From assembly GCA_016287975.1 (NCBI GenBank), contig JAEEXV010000210.1, positions 1-7,692 of the forward strand: a stretch of 7,692 bases of DNA, read 5' to 3'. Position 1 is the first letter of the stretch; every line of letters begins with the position of its first letter. A program made the translations under genes and the position numbers. Positions 7,301-7,692 of this stretch are shown here, one piece after another. Source of the DNA: Lentisphaeria bacterium. Its GTDB lineage: Bacteria; Verrucomicrobiota; Lentisphaeria; Oligosphaerales; Oligosphaeraceae. Under the pieces are notes generated by a model, which was not told the DNA's origin, searched no databases, and saw only the letters and a list, made by a program, of their open reading frames with translations.

Positions 7301-7472
7301 TGCCAAACGGCATCGTGTCGAGACCGCGAAGCATCTCGGCGATGCCGTCAGGAGACGGCTTCCGATGATAGACCATCATCGCCTCCGACGCAGCCTTCGC
7401 ATCCGTCGGCATCGACACCATCCCCCACGCCGCCACCGCCATCAGACACAGAGCCAACACGATTCTCCGCAT
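4362..7472 (-). CDS. Exported ankyrin-repeat protein with C-terminal membrane anchor
   Basis: This is a 1036-residue protein. Residues 1-27 form a signal peptide (MRRIVLALCLMAVAAWGMVSM...AKA). Residues 30-235 are an uncharacterised alpha-helical-looking domain. A charged linker rich in Pro, Lys and Glu follows at about 235-290. A TPR-like segment at about 475-600 (HFHKALELHPEWANPHIQLI, then LLPRWGGSHELI) resembles DUF4034 proteins from memory. About five ankyrin repeats fill 818-978 (APIHTAAAHGAPVMVEALLDAG, TPLQTAA, TPLHLMAK, TPLDVAQESGNAELAQFLRAKGA), with one or two degenerate ones just before. Residues 1006-1024 are a hydrophobic anchor followed by RRRGRNGKGG, which would leave the ankyrins outside the cytoplasm and the basic tail inside. 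The start at 7472 has GGAGG eight bases upstream and heads the signal peptide. The frame is open further upstream through the minisatellite, but this is not supported as coding. Ankyrins bind proteins; the partner is unknown. The gene overlaps the methyltransferase by four bases. Confidence 0.88.
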   Translation of the reverse strand: MRRIVLALCLMAVAAWGMVSMPTDAKAASEAMMVYHRKPSPDGIAEMLRGLDTMPFGNEQVSPITGFFFEVFRANPERLEAWRADILKLRQVKFQATLLIAMQAAAPETREAVQKCIFGKAKLVLSMRAPSSWPTQAQVEAASEVDPDFNWGRFLATGKAEYVHNVIRIACTQLTTAKKGGVDLTAYAARWSLLAMSQQQPEVAAVLVEYFKTAPDAEVHFFFDNVDQPLREKLLGKERAAKLPPPEKPKKETHDSAADENPFKGFFDEECFRRQKEVKELRLTQLEELLREDSPASAPADIKLFLDCFYRGMPMPRQGGEIPRKPADDFWAEMARAMRLFDAGRGTEAEAALEKLRHGGGTALCRTLLLDYISKGYPRNSKERKQCEKDLLGAVEAAVREGRWKGRICYLWYYNDLSFNVKEGQRFWGELETRLKPVGAQIDPWFWEMVQGRADIFWAWSQRGGGWASTVTREGWDGFGRHLRSARTHFHKALELHPEWANPHIQLITVEMGDGDTEAVIRELKAVLSIDPTNSSAMSQALWALLPRWGGSHELIRQLAMEAMKCPRRDSGVPAMGYQCLVEIAYDYGGYGWQKVYLDPEVKEQAARLFQEYQAGMKKWDFLYYRLWHELAELRYDDAAKTLQELGGEAAFRARGGLARRSFADSKLGTAHYDDCGLRIRLFTGKFGGELRRLERELLDGRRDGTLAEVRALLEKRALPADEQEFLLEWYARWKMDFSPSAYPSVATSRGGTFTAAVRNEQTEVVQEMLRFGYDWKAHENYPGELAQIIVAKCKDPAMLKLLQDAGDPLDRQKPDSGYAPIHTAAAHGAPVMVEALLDAGIGIETRCRDGHTPLQTAAVMMKAANVQTLLKRGADPNAQDGDGDTCLIYLPQVRARPEVYRALLADPRTDVNLANHAGETPLHLMAKWNTRPEIVEMLLAKGAELNARNHRGYTPLDVAQESGNAELAQFLRAKGAKTWQELPPLPKAKTPTVERGKDWLDYAPWIGGAVAVLALLGCVFLIARRRGRNGKGGES
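4371..4379 (-). promoter_or_regulatory. Strong ribosome binding site of the methyltransferase gene
   Basis: The minus strand reads AAAGGAGGT five bases before the ATG at 4365, an almost complete match to the anti-Shine-Dalgarno sequence. It lies inside the last codons of the ankyrin gene, so the methyltransferase can be initiated independently as well as by coupling through the ATGA overlap. Confidence 0.8.
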
Positions 7473-7480
7473 GATATCAG

Positions 7481-7485
7481 CCTCC
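7481..7485 (-). promoter_or_regulatory. Ribosome binding site of the ankyrin gene (decides the start)
   Basis: The minus strand reads GGAGG eight bases before the ATG at 7472. With the clean signal peptide that follows, it fixes the start and excludes the in-frame extension of 65 codons into the tandem repeat. The short stretch between this site and the repeat (7486-7520) shows no promoter that I can recognise, so the promoter must lie within or beyond the repeat tract. Confidence 0.75.
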
Positions 7486-7520
7486 CTATCGTGGCACAAG
7501 AACCATGGATGCATCGAAAA

Positions 7521-7692
7521 CTCCGGAAACTCCGGAAACTCCGGAAAATCCGGAAAATCCGGAAAATCCGGAAAAATCCGGAAAATCCGGAAAATCCGGA
7601 AAATCCGGAAACTCCGGAAAATCCGGAAACTCCGGAAACCCCGGAACCCCCGGAAACTCCGGGCCATCCGGAAAATCCGGGAGATCCGGAAG
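7521..7692. repeat. 9-bp tandem minisatellite, 19 units visible, open at the right edge
   Basis: The plus strand is built of units with consensus MTCCGGAAA (M = A or C). Units 1-3 begin with C, most of the next eight with A, then C and A forms mix. The five or six units nearest the right edge are more diverged (CCCCGGAAC, CTCCGGGCC, ATCCGGGAG, ATCCGGAAG). One unit (7566-7575) has an extra A and is 10 bases long, so the array breaks 3-base periodicity there. Each intact unit contains the palindrome TCCGGA. The array begins 48 bases upstream of the ankyrin start codon. The more uniform left and centre suggests recent expansion, while the decayed right end suggests older copies. Function is unknown; copy number is the sort that changes by slippage. 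Confidence 0.95.

Noticed and set aside
7473..7667. In-frame N-terminal extension of the ankyrin protein through the tandem repeat.
   Set aside because: It would bury the signal peptide 65 residues inside the protein, and GGAGG sits exactly in front of the ATG at 7472.
7521..7692. The repeat tract as a CRISPR array.
   Set aside because: Units are 9 bases, contiguous and without spacers, so it is a minisatellite.

Overview
The window is GC-rich, gene-dense bacterial DNA. Nothing in it fixes the organism. The style points weakly to the PVC superphylum (Lentisphaerae, Kiritimatiellae or Planctomycetes-like): a large FAD-dependent oxidoreductase of the FAD_oxidored type, an exported ankyrin protein with a possible DUF4034-like segment, a free-standing ArnT-like glycosyltransferase, and a dispersed-looking perfect hairpin between genes. 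That assignment is an inference from gene content, not from a marker gene.

Layout: (1) 1-1173, minus strand: the N-terminal 391 residues of an FAD-dependent oxidoreductase that runs off the left edge. It carries a degenerate Rossmann motif at its N-terminus and a second, intact one near residue 305. (2) 1174-1291: a divergent intergenic region with a perfect TATAAT on the minus strand. (3) 1292-3067, plus strand: a polytopic ArnT/PMT-like (GT-C fold) glycosyltransferase. (4) 3068-3196: a convergent intergenic region with a perfect 10-bp-stem hairpin. (5) 7472 down to 3197, minus strand: three co-directional genes. First is a 1036-residue exported ankyrin-repeat protein with a C-terminal membrane anchor. 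Next is a methylated-DNA-protein cysteine methyltransferase whose ATG overlaps the ankyrin stop codon (ATGA). Last, after a 92-base gap, is a small PNPOx-fold flavin-binding-type protein that carries its own lipoprotein-like signal peptide. (6) 7521-7692: a minisatellite of 19 units of 9 bp (consensus MTCCGGAAA, M = A or C), which continues past the right edge and sits 48 bases upstream of the ankyrin gene start.

The ankyrin and methyltransferase genes are almost certainly co-transcribed and translationally coupled. The PNPOx gene may belong to the same transcript, but a weak terminator-like structure lies just after the methyltransferase stop. No common pathway joins all five genes: the two left-hand genes look like independent transcription units. 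I found no tRNA, rRNA, CRISPR array, transposase or phage gene. No convincing new multi-gene system emerges. The most distinctive items are the minisatellite in the leader of the ankyrin gene, the exported ankyrin architecture coupled to a DNA-repair enzyme, the exported PNPOx protein, and the double-Rossmann oxidoreductase.
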